A DNA stretch of 64,000 bases from an uncultured Oleiphilus sp. (GTDB lineage Bacteria > Pseudomonadota > Gammaproteobacteria > Pseudomonadales > Oleiphilaceae). Position 1 is the stretch's first letter. The number at the start of each line of letters is the position of its first letter. The position numbers and the translations under genes are program-made. The notes beneath the pieces are model-generated. The model ran no database searches and had not been told where the DNA came from. It worked only from the letters and a program-made list of their open reading frames with translations. The stretch lies in assembly GCA_913020045.1 (NCBI GenBank), contig CAJWBE010000003.1, positions 1-64,000 on the forward strand, in the 5' to 3' direction. This document shows positions 51,580 through 59,887 of the stretch, piece after piece.

Positions 51580-52285
51580 AGGTCGCTTCCCAAAGTTCAG
51601 TTGCCTCAGACAAAGGCCCGGTAACATCACAATCCAGCTTCCTTACTGCAACCAGATGCCAAATTATTGCCAATCCATTTTTACGATATATTCCGGGGAA
51701 ATACCGTGATAGTAAATAATCCACGCTACACGACCCCATCGAAGCAACACATTCAGTAATTTGTTCGATATCGGCTTGATCGAAGTGCATCCGCGCGTAT
51801 CGCTCTAAAAAACGAATCGTGACCAAGGTTTCGTCCCTTATTCGAGCTTCATCGAAGATACAAAAGCGCCATCCCTGAGAAGCTGCGTAGCGCCTTGCAG
51901 CTTTCCACTTCGGAAACCACTTACGCCAATGCTTTCTCCACTCATTTTCTGGCTTCACCTCAACGAGCAATGGTTTTGGATAGTCGATGTGAGATCTAGA
52001 ACCCAGGCGGAAGTAGACAAGAAAGTCTGGAGTGTAAGTAAACTGGCGACCGTCTAAAGCAACAAAAGGCAGCTGTATCGGTTGGGCGATAACATCGAGC
52101 ACAGAACACTGAAATTCACAGCGCATGAGGAAATCACGCTCTAAGGTGGACTCAAAAGCAATCGCCGTTTGGCCCCTAAACGCGTATTGGCCTGACACAC
52201 TTCGCCTAGTAGGCTTAATTTTACGCATCTGTGAATGTAAAATCTGAACCTTGTCGCAGCTATTTCCATTAAAAGCAGATGTCAT
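51569..52285 (-). CDS. tnsA: TnsA endonuclease
   Basis: 238 residues. The restriction-type nuclease core is visible: FESTLERDFLMRCEF (first Glu region), RQFTYTPDFLVYFRL (PD motif) and KPLLVEVKPENEWRK (E-x-K), which hold the metal ions that cut the 5' strands. The second half (DIEQITECVASMGSCSVDYL; GIYRKNGLAIIWHLVAVRKL) is a winged-helix TnsA C-terminal domain. TnsA makes the element cut-and-paste rather than copy-in. It starts 100 bp inside the transposon end. Confidence 0.92.
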   Translation of the reverse strand: MTSAFNGNSCDKVQILHSQMRKIKPTRRSVSGQYAFRGQTAIAFESTLERDFLMRCEFQCSVLDVIAQPIQLPFVALDGRQFTYTPDFLVYFRLGSRSHIDYPKPLLVEVKPENEWRKHWRKWFPKWKAARRYAASQGWRFCIFDEARIRDETLVTIRFLERYARMHFDQADIEQITECVASMGSCSVDYLLSRYFPGIYRKNGLAIIWHLVAVRKLDCDVTGPLSEATELWEATYER

Positions 52286-52385
52286 CGCGCTTATTCCTGT
52301 AATTTTGTTGCAATATTTTCTTTAAAACAGCTCTAAAAACACTATAGCTAGGCCACCAGTGTCGCATCTATTTCATTATATTACA
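52286..52385. repeat. comM-side terminal region of the transposon
   Basis: Read inward from 52385 the end begins TGTAATATAATG, with the 5'-TGT expected for this family. Inside it, gcgacactggtggcc and tagctatagtg could be TnsB-binding repeats, but clear multi-copy motifs cannot be seen by eye. It also carries the promoter region of tnsA. Confidence 0.65.
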
Positions 52386-53056
52386 GCGGAAGCACTCCTT
52401 TGCCGGGCGAAGTGTCGAAAGCGCACCATGGGGTGTTGTTCTTGGATGAGCTGCCTGAGTTTGATCGTCGTGCGTTAGAAATGCTGCGCGAGCCAATTGA
52501 GTCGGGGCATGTAAATATCTCAAGAGCGAGCCGAACACTTTCCTATCCTGCGGTATTTCAATTAATGGCGGCTATGAACCCTTGTCCTTGTGGCTATCTC
52601 GGCCACCCTAAAATTGCGTGCAAAGACACACCGCAACAGATATATCAGTATCGGCGTAAGCTGTCGGGCCCATTGCTTGATCGTTTTGATATGCATGTCG
52701 AAGTGGGTTACCAAGCAGGAAGCGTCGTGTTGAATGCCAGTGCGGCAGAAGAAGGAAGCGAGGTTGTCAAAGCGCGAGTGATGGCTGCGCGAGCGCGTCA
52801 GTCCGCCAGACAGGGCTGTATAAATAGCTTGCTAAGTGTAAAGCAGCTTGGAGAATATTGTGCCTTGGATGCGCGATTGCAAGGGTGGCTAGAAAATACG
52901 ATGGAGCAGCTATCGCTGTCTGCACGTGGCGTTCATAGAGTATTGAGGCTGGCAAGAACCATTGCAGACCTTGCGGGTGATCAGGATATCGAGATGACTC
53001 ATTTGGGCGAAGCGATGGCGTATCGCGCGCTTGATAAGGTAGGGGTGAACGTTTGA
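52386..53056 (+). pseudogene. comM: comM (yifB) 3' half, interrupted by the transposon
   Basis: The frame resumes at the conserved GSTPLPGEVSKAHHGVLF segment and runs to the normal stop: Walker B (GVLFLDELPEFDRRALEMLR), ISRASRTLSYPAVFQLMAAM, NPCPCGYLGHPKIACKD, LSGPLLDRFDMHVEV and the Mg-chelatase C-terminal domain (LSARGVHRVLRLARTIADLA). The N-terminal LonC-like half and Walker A are missing and are not elsewhere in the window. TTG 52400 would allow a 218-residue product without Walker A, so helicase function is lost. ComM aids branch migration in natural transformation, so that process is probably impaired. Confidence 0.9.
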
Positions 53057-53083
53057 TTGGCCTGTTTTCGCAGGCAAAAAAAG

Positions 53084-53103
53084 AGGAGCCATAAATGGCT
53101 CCT
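53084..53103. terminator. hairpin terminator after comM
   Basis: aggagccat-aa-atggctcct is a perfect 9-bp stem 28 bp after the stop. Only three T follow on the plus strand, while seven A precede it, so it would work at least as well for minus-strand transcripts. Confidence 0.6.
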
Positions 53104-53106
53104 TTA

Positions 53107-53452
53107 AACAGGGGTTTCCTTCAAGGAAGACAAATCACGATCGCTTTTTCGTGACTTGTCTACTGAGTATACGCCTAAGCTGAAATATAGCCGGTTAAAA
53201 AATGATCAGATGTGTAACGGATAGTTAATTATTGAGGTGTCTGTGCATCGGCGCTTATTAAGCCTGTCGATGGGTTTTATATGCCTAATAAGGGCTTAGC
53301 ATCCTTTGTTAATTTGATCTGTGATAATGACTCGCTTCTGCTCACGCGAATAAGTGCTTAAGCGCTTGATCTTTATGACGTTGATTTCTATCATCGCCGA
53401 CTCTGCGTAGCCTTTGGGCTGTGTAACTTCTATTAGATTTCGGATTATTTCA
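53107..53452. other. gene-free region before trmB
   Basis: About 345 bp with no supported gene. A small dyad (cacga...tcgtg, about 53138-53153) around a T-rich loop is the only structure seen. The trmB promoter should lie here. Confidence 0.4.
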
Positions 53453-54145
53453 ATGACAGATGTCGATAAGCCATTTGCGCGACGTATTAAAAGTTTCGTT
53501 GTGCGCAGCACTCGGATGACAGTGGGGCAGCAGCGAGGGTGGGATACGTATTGGGACGCAATGGGCGTAGAGCCCTGTGAGACAATACTTGATTTCCAGC
53601 AGCTGTTTGGCAATCAAAATCCGTTGGTATTTGAAATTGGCTTTGGCATGGGGGCGTCTTTATTTGAAATGGCTCAAGCGCACCCAGAGCATAACTTTAT
53701 CGGGGTTGAAGTCCATCGCCCTGGCGTTGGGGCTATTTTGGCTTCTGCAGGGGATGCGGGATTAACCAATTTACGCGTGCTTTGTTGTGATGCGAATTTG
53801 GTAATCGATAAGATGCTGACTGACAATGCTTTGAGTCGTGTACAGCTTTACTTTCCTGACCCGTGGCATAAAACCCGCCATCATAAACGGCGCTTAGTGC
53901 AGCCAGACTTCGTGCAGCGTATCCGTAAAAAGCTAGCGAAGGGTGGGCTCTTCCATATGGCGACCGATTGGCAGCCTTATGCGCAGCATATGCTAGCAAT
54001 AATGAATGCTCAGGAGGGATATCAAAACCAGTCGTCCGATGGCAGCTATGTGGACAAACCAGATTATCGTCCGCAAACTAAATTTGAGCGCCGTGGTCTT
54101 AAACTGGGTCATGGTGTTTGGGACCTTGTATATGAGAAGTGCTAG
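53453..54145 (+). CDS. trmB: tRNA (guanine-N7-)-methyltransferase
   Basis: 230 residues from ATG 53453; the frame is open further upstream but the family start fits here. The SAM-binding motif is LVFEIGFGMGASLFEMAQAH, followed by NFIGVEVHRPGVGAIL and the family signature YFPDPWHKTRHHKRRLVQPD. The C-terminal YRPQTKFERRGLKLGHGVWD is also diagnostic. It makes m7G46 in the variable loop of tRNAs. In related genomes trmB is not linked to comM by function; this is core chromosomal context beside the insertion site. Confidence 0.95.
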   Translation: MTDVDKPFARRIKSFVVRSTRMTVGQQRGWDTYWDAMGVEPCETILDFQQLFGNQNPLVFEIGFGMGASLFEMAQAHPEHNFIGVEVHRPGVGAILASAGDAGLTNLRVLCCDANLVIDKMLTDNALSRVQLYFPDPWHKTRHHKRRLVQPDFVQRIRKKLAKGGLFHMATDWQPYAQHMLAIMNAQEGYQNQSSDGSYVDKPDYRPQTKFERRGLKLGHGVWDLVYEKC

Positions 54146-54193
54146 TGATTGGATTGGCCTATCTAGTGATCAGCCCTGCATGAGTTTGAGACC

Positions 54194-55879
54194 TTGAACG
54201 CACGATCACTGCCATTTGGAATCTCCAAATATTTATCACTAGAAGCCTTTGTTAAGCGCTTCGCGATGAGTGAATTGGCAACCTTGCCAGCCAGCGATGT
54301 TGTTAATGGGGCGGAGGACCTCTATCTAAGAATTCTAAATCTTGGCTTCCCCCAGCTAACATTTCGCCAGGGAGAAAAGAAAAGCATTCCGGCAACTGGG
54401 CCGCTCATCTTTGTTTCAAATTATCCTTTAGGCGCGCTCGAAGTTGTGACGCTTTTTCATATGTTATCTAGCGTACGTAAAGACCTGAAGGTGTTAAGCC
54501 GCGCAATTACCGAAGGGGTCGATGCTTTTGATGGTATTACTCTGTGCAGTGCTGACTACAATGACGAAGCTGAACGGTGCTATGAGGTTGATAGTCACCT
54601 GCGAGCGGGCGGCGCATTGCTTATGTTTCCGGCTACCAGCATTTCTCGTTTAGAATTGAAGGGCCCCAAAGACGGACGCTGGCAAACTGACTTCATCGAT
54701 TATGCCGAGAAGTCGCGCGCGACGATTATTCCAGTATATTTGGATATTCGACATTTACTGCGTTTTTATTCGCGCGCGATGGCCGCCCGCCCCGTTAGTC
54801 GCGTCCCATGGTTAGGAAGGTCTGTGCGTCCTACCGGTAGTAAGCTTCCCCTGCGCCTTGGTCTGCCGGTTACGCATTCGTGCTATCAGCCAATTACACT
54901 TTCGAAGCAGGCAAAGGCCAAGTTGTTCCGCAAAGAGTTGTATCGGACTGCGAGAGGGAAGTCTTCGTTGTTCAAAAGCGTTCAGCATATCGAAGCGCCG
55001 CAAGATAAATTGGTTTTGGAGCGAGCGCTGGCGAGTTGTGAGTTGTTGGGCGAATCATCAGACGGAATGAGAATTTATTTATACGATTGCCGTGAAACGG
55101 ATGCGGTGATGTATGAGATTGGCCGGCTGCGTGAAGAGTCATTTCGCATGATTGGCGAAGGAACGGGCGAAGCCAGTGATATTGACGCCTTTGATCGAGA
55201 CTATTTTCATATTGTCCTGTGGGATCCGGCTGGGCGTGAAATAGCAGGGGCTTATCGCCTAAAGCCGACCGGTGGAGTCGGTGCCAATGGTCTCGGCGCT
55301 CTTTATACCCAAACACTTTTTGATTATTCCACAGGCGCCTCAGCGGTGCTTGATCAGGGTTTAGAGCTTGGCCGCAGTTTTGTGCAGCCTAAGTACTGGG
55401 GCTCAAGAAGCTTGGACTATTTATGGGTCGGGATTGCGGCGTTCTTGAGGAATCGACCGCAGTTTCGTTATCTGCTGGGTGCCGTCAGTATTAGCGATAC
55501 TTATTCCAGCGAAGCAAAAGATTTATTGGTTTACTACTATCAGCGTTACTATGGTTCCCCCGCTCCCATTGTGAGCTGTCGGCGACCATACGTGATAGAT
55601 AGTGAGTTGGTGCCTGGGCTAAAAGCGTTCTTCGGCGACTTAAGTGCAAAAGAGGCTTTTGTCGCGTTAAAGCAGCGTTTGGCGCAAATGTCGTTTGGCG
55701 TGCCGATTCTCTATAAACAATACACTGCTCTGTGTAATGAGGGCGGAGTGTTGTTTCACGGTTTCAATGTTGATCCGGACTTCAACGATTGTATCGATGG
55801 CCTCGTCGTTGTTGATATTAACCGTTTGCTGCCCAGTAAACGAAAACGCTACGGACTATTGGATTATTTTGTCGAATGA
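54194..55879 (+). CDS. OlsF-like fused acyltransferase with altered first active site
   Basis: 561 residues from TTG 54194; no better start with a ribosome site is seen. The N-terminal PlsC-like domain (about 65-250) has SNYPLGALEVVTLFH where acyltransferases carry an NHPFGGLE-type HX4D/E motif, so the catalytic His is Tyr. LLMFPATSISRLELKG has also lost the usual G/E. The C-terminal GNAT-type domain (about 290-480: YEIGRLREESFRMIGEGTGE; GAYRLKPTGG; LGRSFVQPKYWGSRSLDYLW) matches OlsB/hemolysin-type N-acyltransferases. It probably acylates ornithine or another amino acid, but the second acylation may be lost. It overlaps tcdA by 4 bp. Confidence 0.82.
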   Translation: MNARSLPFGISKYLSLEAFVKRFAMSELATLPASDVVNGAEDLYLRILNLGFPQLTFRQGEKKSIPATGPLIFVSNYPLGALEVVTLFHMLSSVRKDLKVLSRAITEGVDAFDGITLCSADYNDEAERCYEVDSHLRAGGALLMFPATSISRLELKGPKDGRWQTDFIDYAEKSRATIIPVYLDIRHLLRFYSRAMAARPVSRVPWLGRSVRPTGSKLPLRLGLPVTHSCYQPITLSKQAKAKLFRKELYRTARGKSSLFKSVQHIEAPQDKLVLERALASCELLGESSDGMRIYLYDCRETDAVMYEIGRLREESFRMIGEGTGEASDIDAFDRDYFHIVLWDPAGREIAGAYRLKPTGGVGANGLGALYTQTLFDYSTGASAVLDQGLELGRSFVQPKYWGSRSLDYLWVGIAAFLRNRPQFRYLLGAVSISDTYSSEAKDLLVYYYQRYYGSPAPIVSCRRPYVIDSELVPGLKAFFGDLSAKEAFVALKQRLAQMSFGVPILYKQYTALCNEGGVLFHGFNVDPDFNDCIDGLVVVDINRLLPSKRKRYGLLDYFVE

Positions 55880-56670
55880 GTGATGACACAAATTTCGAGT
55901 CTCCAAATCTGCGTTTCGGGGGTATTGAGCGACTCTACGGAACGGCGGGTTTCGCCGCGTTTCAATCAGCGCATGTTGCCGTGATCGGTATTGGTGGGGT
56001 TGGATCCTGGGCCGCCGAAGCGTTGGCTCGGTCAGGTATTGCCGAGATAAGTTTGTTTGATATGGACGATATTTGCGTCAGCAATACGAATCGTCAAATT
56101 CATGCGCAAAGCTCATCGGTCGGGCAAATGAAAGTCGATGTAATGGCCAAGCGTCTTAAGGATATCAATCCAGATATTCGTGTTCATCCGACGCACGCAT
56201 TTGTCATCCCGAAAAACGTGGATAAACACTTGTCGTCAAAGTTTGATTACGTGTTTGAGGCGACGGACTCAGTGAACGCAAAAACGGCGATTATTGCGTA
56301 TTGCGTGAGAAACAAAATAAAAATTATTACTTCTGGAGGAGCGGGCGGTCAGCTAGACCCCACGCGCATTGATGTCGCTGATCTCAGCAAAACTATTCAA
56401 GACCCTTTATTAGCCAAAGTTAGAAATAATTTGCGGCGCCTGCACGGTTTTACGCGCAACCCTAAGCGGCGTTTCAGAGTGGATGCTGTGTATTCGACTG
56501 AGCCGCTGCGCTATGACCAGGGCGATGGCACGGTTTGTAACGAGCGACCGGTAGACGCGGGGCCGGTGAAATTAGATTGTGCTAGTGGCTTTGGTGCTGC
56601 TACACATGTGACGGCGAGTTTTGGGTTTGTCGCTGCAGCGAGAATATTGAATAAACTAGCATCACCGTAA
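55876..56670 (+). CDS. tcdA: tRNA threonylcarbamoyladenosine dehydratase
   Basis: 264 residues, the normal length. The E1-like adenylation domain has the nucleotide motif VAVIGIGGVGSWAAEALARS, LFDMDDICVSNTNRQIHAQS with the conserved Asp-Asp and Asn-Arg-Gln, and VFEATDSVNAKTAIIAYCVR. The Cys in LDCASGFGAATHVTASFGFV and the KLKxxINP-equivalent RLKDINPDIRV are in place. It cyclises t6A37 to ct6A in tRNAs. It is coupled to the preceding acyltransferase gene through ATGA. Confidence 0.95.
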   Translation: MSDDTNFESPNLRFGGIERLYGTAGFAAFQSAHVAVIGIGGVGSWAAEALARSGIAEISLFDMDDICVSNTNRQIHAQSSSVGQMKVDVMAKRLKDINPDIRVHPTHAFVIPKNVDKHLSSKFDYVFEATDSVNAKTAIIAYCVRNKIKIITSGGAGGQLDPTRIDVADLSKTIQDPLLAKVRNNLRRLHGFTRNPKRRFRVDAVYSTEPLRYDQGDGTVCNERPVDAGPVKLDCASGFGAATHVTASFGFVAAARILNKLASP

Positions 56671-56762
56671 AAATGTTCTTTAATTAAGCGATGACCTTTG
56701 GAGCTGAGAGCGTCATTGCAATCTCGTCACCCGTTTATCTTAAAAAGCTTTTGGGAATATGC

Positions 56763-58592
56763 ATGGTTGAACATCAGATCGTTGTACTCGCAAGCATTGG
56801 CGTTGTTTCCCTCGTATGCCAATGGATCGCATGGCGTTTGCGACTTCCAGCTATTCTATTTTTGCTCGTTGCGGGCATCTTCATGGGGCCGTTTCTTGGT
56901 TATCTAGACACTGACGCGCTATTGGGCGATCTATTTTTTCCTATTGTCTCGTTGGCGGTTGCTGTCATTTTATTTGAAGGAAGTTTGACGCTGAAGTTTA
57001 GCGAGATGCAGGAACACGGCAAGATGGTTCGTAACCTGCTTGGGACAGGAATGATCGTGACCTGGGTGGTGGCGTCGGTCGTTAGTCATTTAGCGCTTGA
57101 CCTTTCCTGGGGGGTCGCCGCGCTGTTTGGCTCTATCGTCGTGGTGACGGGCCCTACCGTAATTATGCCACTGTTGCGCGCAGTGCGACCAAATGGGCGC
57201 ATTTCTAATATCCTGAAGTGGGAAGGCATCGTGATCGATCCGCTGGGCGCATTGCTGGCGGTGTTGGTGTTTGAATTCGTAATTTCTGCTGGTGAAGGCG
57301 GAGCGCTCAGTCATACCTTTATTACGTTTGGATCGACGCTAATTTTGGGAGCAGCGCTCGGCTGTGGCTCAGGTTATTTGCTAGGTTCTGCACTCAGAAA
57401 CCGTTGGTTGCCACAGTTTTTGCAAAACGCAGGATCGCTCACATTTATGCTTGGCGTTTATGCGCTGTCTAACTTTTTAGTGCTCGAATCGGGATTGCTC
57501 ACGGTCACTGTGATGGGAATTTGGCTGGCGAACATGAAGGGGGTTCCAGTAGATGACATTCTTGAGTTTAAGGAATCATTAAGCGTACTGTTAATTTCCG
57601 CATTGTTCATACTATTGGCTGCTCGCATAGACTTTGGTGCGTTAGCGTCTCTGGGGTTAGGGCCAGTATGGGTGCTGCTCACGCTGATGCTAATCGCACG
57701 GCCTGTTGCTGTATGGTTGGCGGCTATTGGGACCGATTTAACGTGGCAAGAAAAGACGTTTTTAAGCTGGGTCGCTCCGCGAGGGATCGTAGCGGCTGCT
57801 GTTTCTGCATTGTTCGCTTTCAAACTGGAGGAAGCAGGTCATGTCGGTGCTAGTGTCCTTGTCCCGCTAGTTTTTATGGTGATTCTGGTAACCGTTATTA
57901 CCAATAGCCTCACGGCGTCGCCGCTTGCAAAACTACTTAAGGTCAATGAGGTCGCTAGCAATGGCTTTCTCTTTATCGGCGCGAATGCAGTCGCTCGTCA
58001 GGTAGCGAAAGCGTTTGCCGCGAAGGGTATTCCTGTCGTGATGACGGATACCAGCTGGGAGAATGTCAGGGCTGCTCGTATGGACAATCTTCGGGTCTAT
58101 TACGGGAATCCTGTTTCAGAGCATGCAGAGAATAATTTAGACCTCAGCGGTATTGGCAATACCATGGCCATGTCGCCTTATCGGCAGCTCAATACCTTAG
58201 CGACATACCACTATCTCGATTTGATGGGGGCTGACCGAGTGTTCGGGCTTTCCGAAGGCGATCAGGACGCACGGGCCAGCCATCAGTCTGCAGAAAAGTA
58301 TGTGCGCACACGGAAGCAGTTCGATGAAAGTGTCACGTTTGCCAAGTTAGCGAGTTTGCTTAGTCAGGGCGCTAGCGTGAAAGTAACGCAGCTCTCTGGC
58401 GCATTTAGTTATCAGGACTATCAAAGCCAGTACAGTGGCCGTGCAACGCCTTTGTTTGCTATTAGCCCTCTACAGGAAGTATTCCCCATGGGCGGGGAAG
58501 GGGGAGTGGTGCCTGACGACGGCTGGGAGGTGCTTAGCTTTGTTAAGCCTACTGCCGAAGAGCCGCCGAAAGAAAAAGATAAGAAAGCTTAG
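56763..58592 (+). CDS. CPA1-type Na+/H+ antiporter with C-terminal TrkA-N-like domain
   Basis: 609 residues from ATG 56763 (GGGAA upstream); ATG 56691 would add 24 residues. About 12 membrane helices (residues 5-390) include ILFEGSLTLKFSEMQEH, VVVTGPTVIMPLLRAV and VIDPLGALLAVLVFEF, whose TGPT and DP residues form the ion site of NhaP-like carriers. The cytoplasmic end (about 400-590) starts GFLFIGANAVARQVAKAFAA, a Rossmann RCK fold, and probably senses nucleotide or pH. The two last genes of the run are convergent (58589 on the minus strand overlaps its stop by 4 bp). Confidence 0.9.
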   Translation: MVEHQIVVLASIGVVSLVCQWIAWRLRLPAILFLLVAGIFMGPFLGYLDTDALLGDLFFPIVSLAVAVILFEGSLTLKFSEMQEHGKMVRNLLGTGMIVTWVVASVVSHLALDLSWGVAALFGSIVVVTGPTVIMPLLRAVRPNGRISNILKWEGIVIDPLGALLAVLVFEFVISAGEGGALSHTFITFGSTLILGAALGCGSGYLLGSALRNRWLPQFLQNAGSLTFMLGVYALSNFLVLESGLLTVTVMGIWLANMKGVPVDDILEFKESLSVLLISALFILLAARIDFGALASLGLGPVWVLLTLMLIARPVAVWLAAIGTDLTWQEKTFLSWVAPRGIVAAAVSALFAFKLEEAGHVGASVLVPLVFMVILVTVITNSLTASPLAKLLKVNEVASNGFLFIGANAVARQVAKAFAAKGIPVVMTDTSWENVRAARMDNLRVYYGNPVSEHAENNLDLSGIGNTMAMSPYRQLNTLATYHYLDLMGADRVFGLSEGDQDARASHQSAEKYVRTRKQFDESVTFAKLASLLSQGASVKVTQLSGAFSYQDYQSQYSGRATPLFAISPLQEVFPMGGEGGVVPDDGWEVLSFVKPTAEEPPKEKDKKA

Positions 58593-59008
58593 TGATCATT
58601 GTTGCCGTGCGAAGGATGGTCAATCGTGTTGATCAGTGCACGACCAAAGTCTTGCCGAGTAATAATACCGACTAGCTTTTCACCGTCTAGCACAGGAAGC
58701 CTGCGACGGCCTTTCAAGAAAAGGTCGGCGGTGACGATAATGTTGTCGTCCTGTTGCACGGAATCTACCTGTGTCGCCATATGGTCAGCAACTCTATCGC
58801 CGGCTTCTTGATAATAACCACCCATTAGGGCCTCTTTTAAACAATCTAATTCTGACAGCAGTCCAATAAGGTGCCCCTGATTGTCGATCACCGGCGCGCC
58901 TGAGCGGCCTGCTTTAAGGAGTCGCCGAAGCGCATCAATCACGCTGTCCTCCGGCTTGAAAACCATAACGTTTGGGCTCATATAATCTTTTATTTTAATT
59001 GACTGCAT
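58589..59008 (-). CDS. CBS-domain pair protein
   Basis: 139 residues. ATG 59008 has GGAGG at seven bases and is preferred over ATG 59014, which lies too close to it. Two CBS motifs span residues about 5-65 (YMSPNVMVFKPEDSVIDALR; GAPVIDNQGHLIGLLSELDC) and about 80-135 (MATQVDSVQQDDNIIVTADL; RRLPVLDGEKLVGIITRQDF). Such pairs bind adenosine nucleotides and report energy state to partner proteins. It is a single gene convergent with the antiporter, and regulation of that transporter is possible but not shown. Confidence 0.9.
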   Translation of the reverse strand: MQSIKIKDYMSPNVMVFKPEDSVIDALRRLLKAGRSGAPVIDNQGHLIGLLSELDCLKEALMGGYYQEAGDRVADHMATQVDSVQQDDNIIVTADLFLKGRRRLPVLDGEKLVGIITRQDFGRALINTIDHPSHGNNDH

Positions 59009-59121
59009 GTGCATACCTCCTCAAAACTGAGTGTTCGCGGCACCCAGAAAACCAATAGAATTAAAGAATAGCATGTCTCTATTAAACTTGGCTGCTGAAA
59101 GCTGTCGGTTCGAGCTAAGGT

Positions 59122-59586
59122 TTAGAGTGTGTTCTTGCTCTCCCATGTATCGGCTTGAGCTGCATCACTCTGCTTTGCCTCTACCCAGGTTGCGTTGTCA
59201 TTGGTGATTTCTTTTTTCCAAAACGGGGCGCTCGTTTTCAAATAATCCATAATGAATTCACAGGCTTGAAAAGCAGCGAGACGGTGGGCACTGCTAACGC
59301 CTACAAATACGATTTGATCGCTTAGTTCAAGCCGGCCTATCCGATGAATGATGCGGGTATCGATGATGTCCCAGCGTTGGCTGGCATCATCGACGATGGC
59401 TTGCAAGCTGCGCTGGGTCATTCCTTCATAGTGTTCAAGCTCCAGCGACGAGACACCATTTTGATCGCCATAATCTCGAACGAGACCTGAAAACGTCACG
59501 ATGGCGCCGGTTCGCTCTGGGAGTTTGTTGCGCAGCTGCTGGTACTCGTCGGCTAAGGAAAAGTCTTTTGTTTGCACGCTGATCAT
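59122..59586 (-). CDS. moaE: molybdopterin synthase catalytic subunit
   Basis: 154 residues. The family signature is complete: GAIVTFSGLVRDYGDQNGVS, LELEHYEGMTQRSLQAIVDD, RIIHRIGRLELSDQIVFVGV, SSAHRLAAFQACEFIMDYLK and the catalytic Lys in TSAPFWKKEITND. It pairs with MoaD to convert precursor Z (cPMP) to molybdopterin. It lies 2 bp after moaD in a moeA-moaD-moaE unit. Confidence 0.95.
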   Translation of the reverse strand: MISVQTKDFSLADEYQQLRNKLPERTGAIVTFSGLVRDYGDQNGVSSLELEHYEGMTQRSLQAIVDDASQRWDIIDTRIIHRIGRLELSDQIVFVGVSSAHRLAAFQACEFIMDYLKTSAPFWKKEITNDNATWVEAKQSDAAQADTWESKNTL

Positions 59587-59588
59587 TG

Positions 59589-59837
59589 TTAGCCGCCTGT
59601 TACCGGTGGGAAAAAGGCGACTTCGTCGTCCTCAGCAACACTGCTGCACAATGGCGCCATTTCTTGGTTGATCGCGGCCAAAGTGCCATCTGATGCAAGT
59701 GTTGATTGCCAAGGCTCGCCTCTCGACCGCAGTTTTTCTAACACATCGTCTAATGTTGCGATGCCATCTAAGTTCGTCCAGTCTTCGCAATCAACACCAA
59801 GCTTTTCTCGAAAACTGGCGAAAAATAATAGTTTCAT
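59589..59837 (-). CDS. moaD: molybdopterin synthase sulphur-carrier subunit
   Basis: 82 residues, ubiquitin-like. It begins MKLLFFASFREKLGVD and ends EDDEVAFFPPVTGG; the C-terminal Gly-Gly is the thiocarboxylate site. It is sandwiched between moeA (50 bp) and moaE (2 bp), and supplies sulphur to the MoaE active site. Confidence 0.95.
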   Translation of the reverse strand: MKLLFFASFREKLGVDCEDWTNLDGIATLDDVLEKLRSRGEPWQSTLASDGTLAAINQEMAPLCSSVAEDDEVAFFPPVTGG

Positions 59838-59887
59838 ATACTGCCTTTTAAATAGTTAGTGTGCATCTGCTAACAGAGTTATTGTGT

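Larger units (their letters stand above)
46279..52385 (-). mobile_element. Tn6022-like Tn7-superfamily transposon: core genes and comM-side end
   Basis: Genes in order from the end inward are tnsA, tnsB, tnsC, tniQ and a TnsF-like protein, each overlapping the next by 1-11 bp. The outer end at 52385 reads ...attaca and abuts comM sequence; gcgga (52386-52390) is the probable 5-bp target duplication. Tn6022-like elements and the Acinetobacter AbaR islands insert in comM, and a TnsF protein with an inactive tyrosine recombinase domain is the known selector for this site. The opposite end is not in the window, so the element extends left of 46279 and perhaps beyond position 1. There are no Cas genes, so it is not a CRISPR-associated transposon. 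Confidence 0.88.

Noticed and set aside
46279..52385. CRISPR-associated transposon
   Set aside because: No Cas8/Cas5/Cas6/Cas7, Cas12 or CRISPR array accompanies the tns genes; the TnsF-like protein explains the comM target.
52400..53056. Intact short gene starting at TTG
   Set aside because: The frame continues upstream to the transposon junction and lacks the Walker A half of ComM, so it is a truncated gene.
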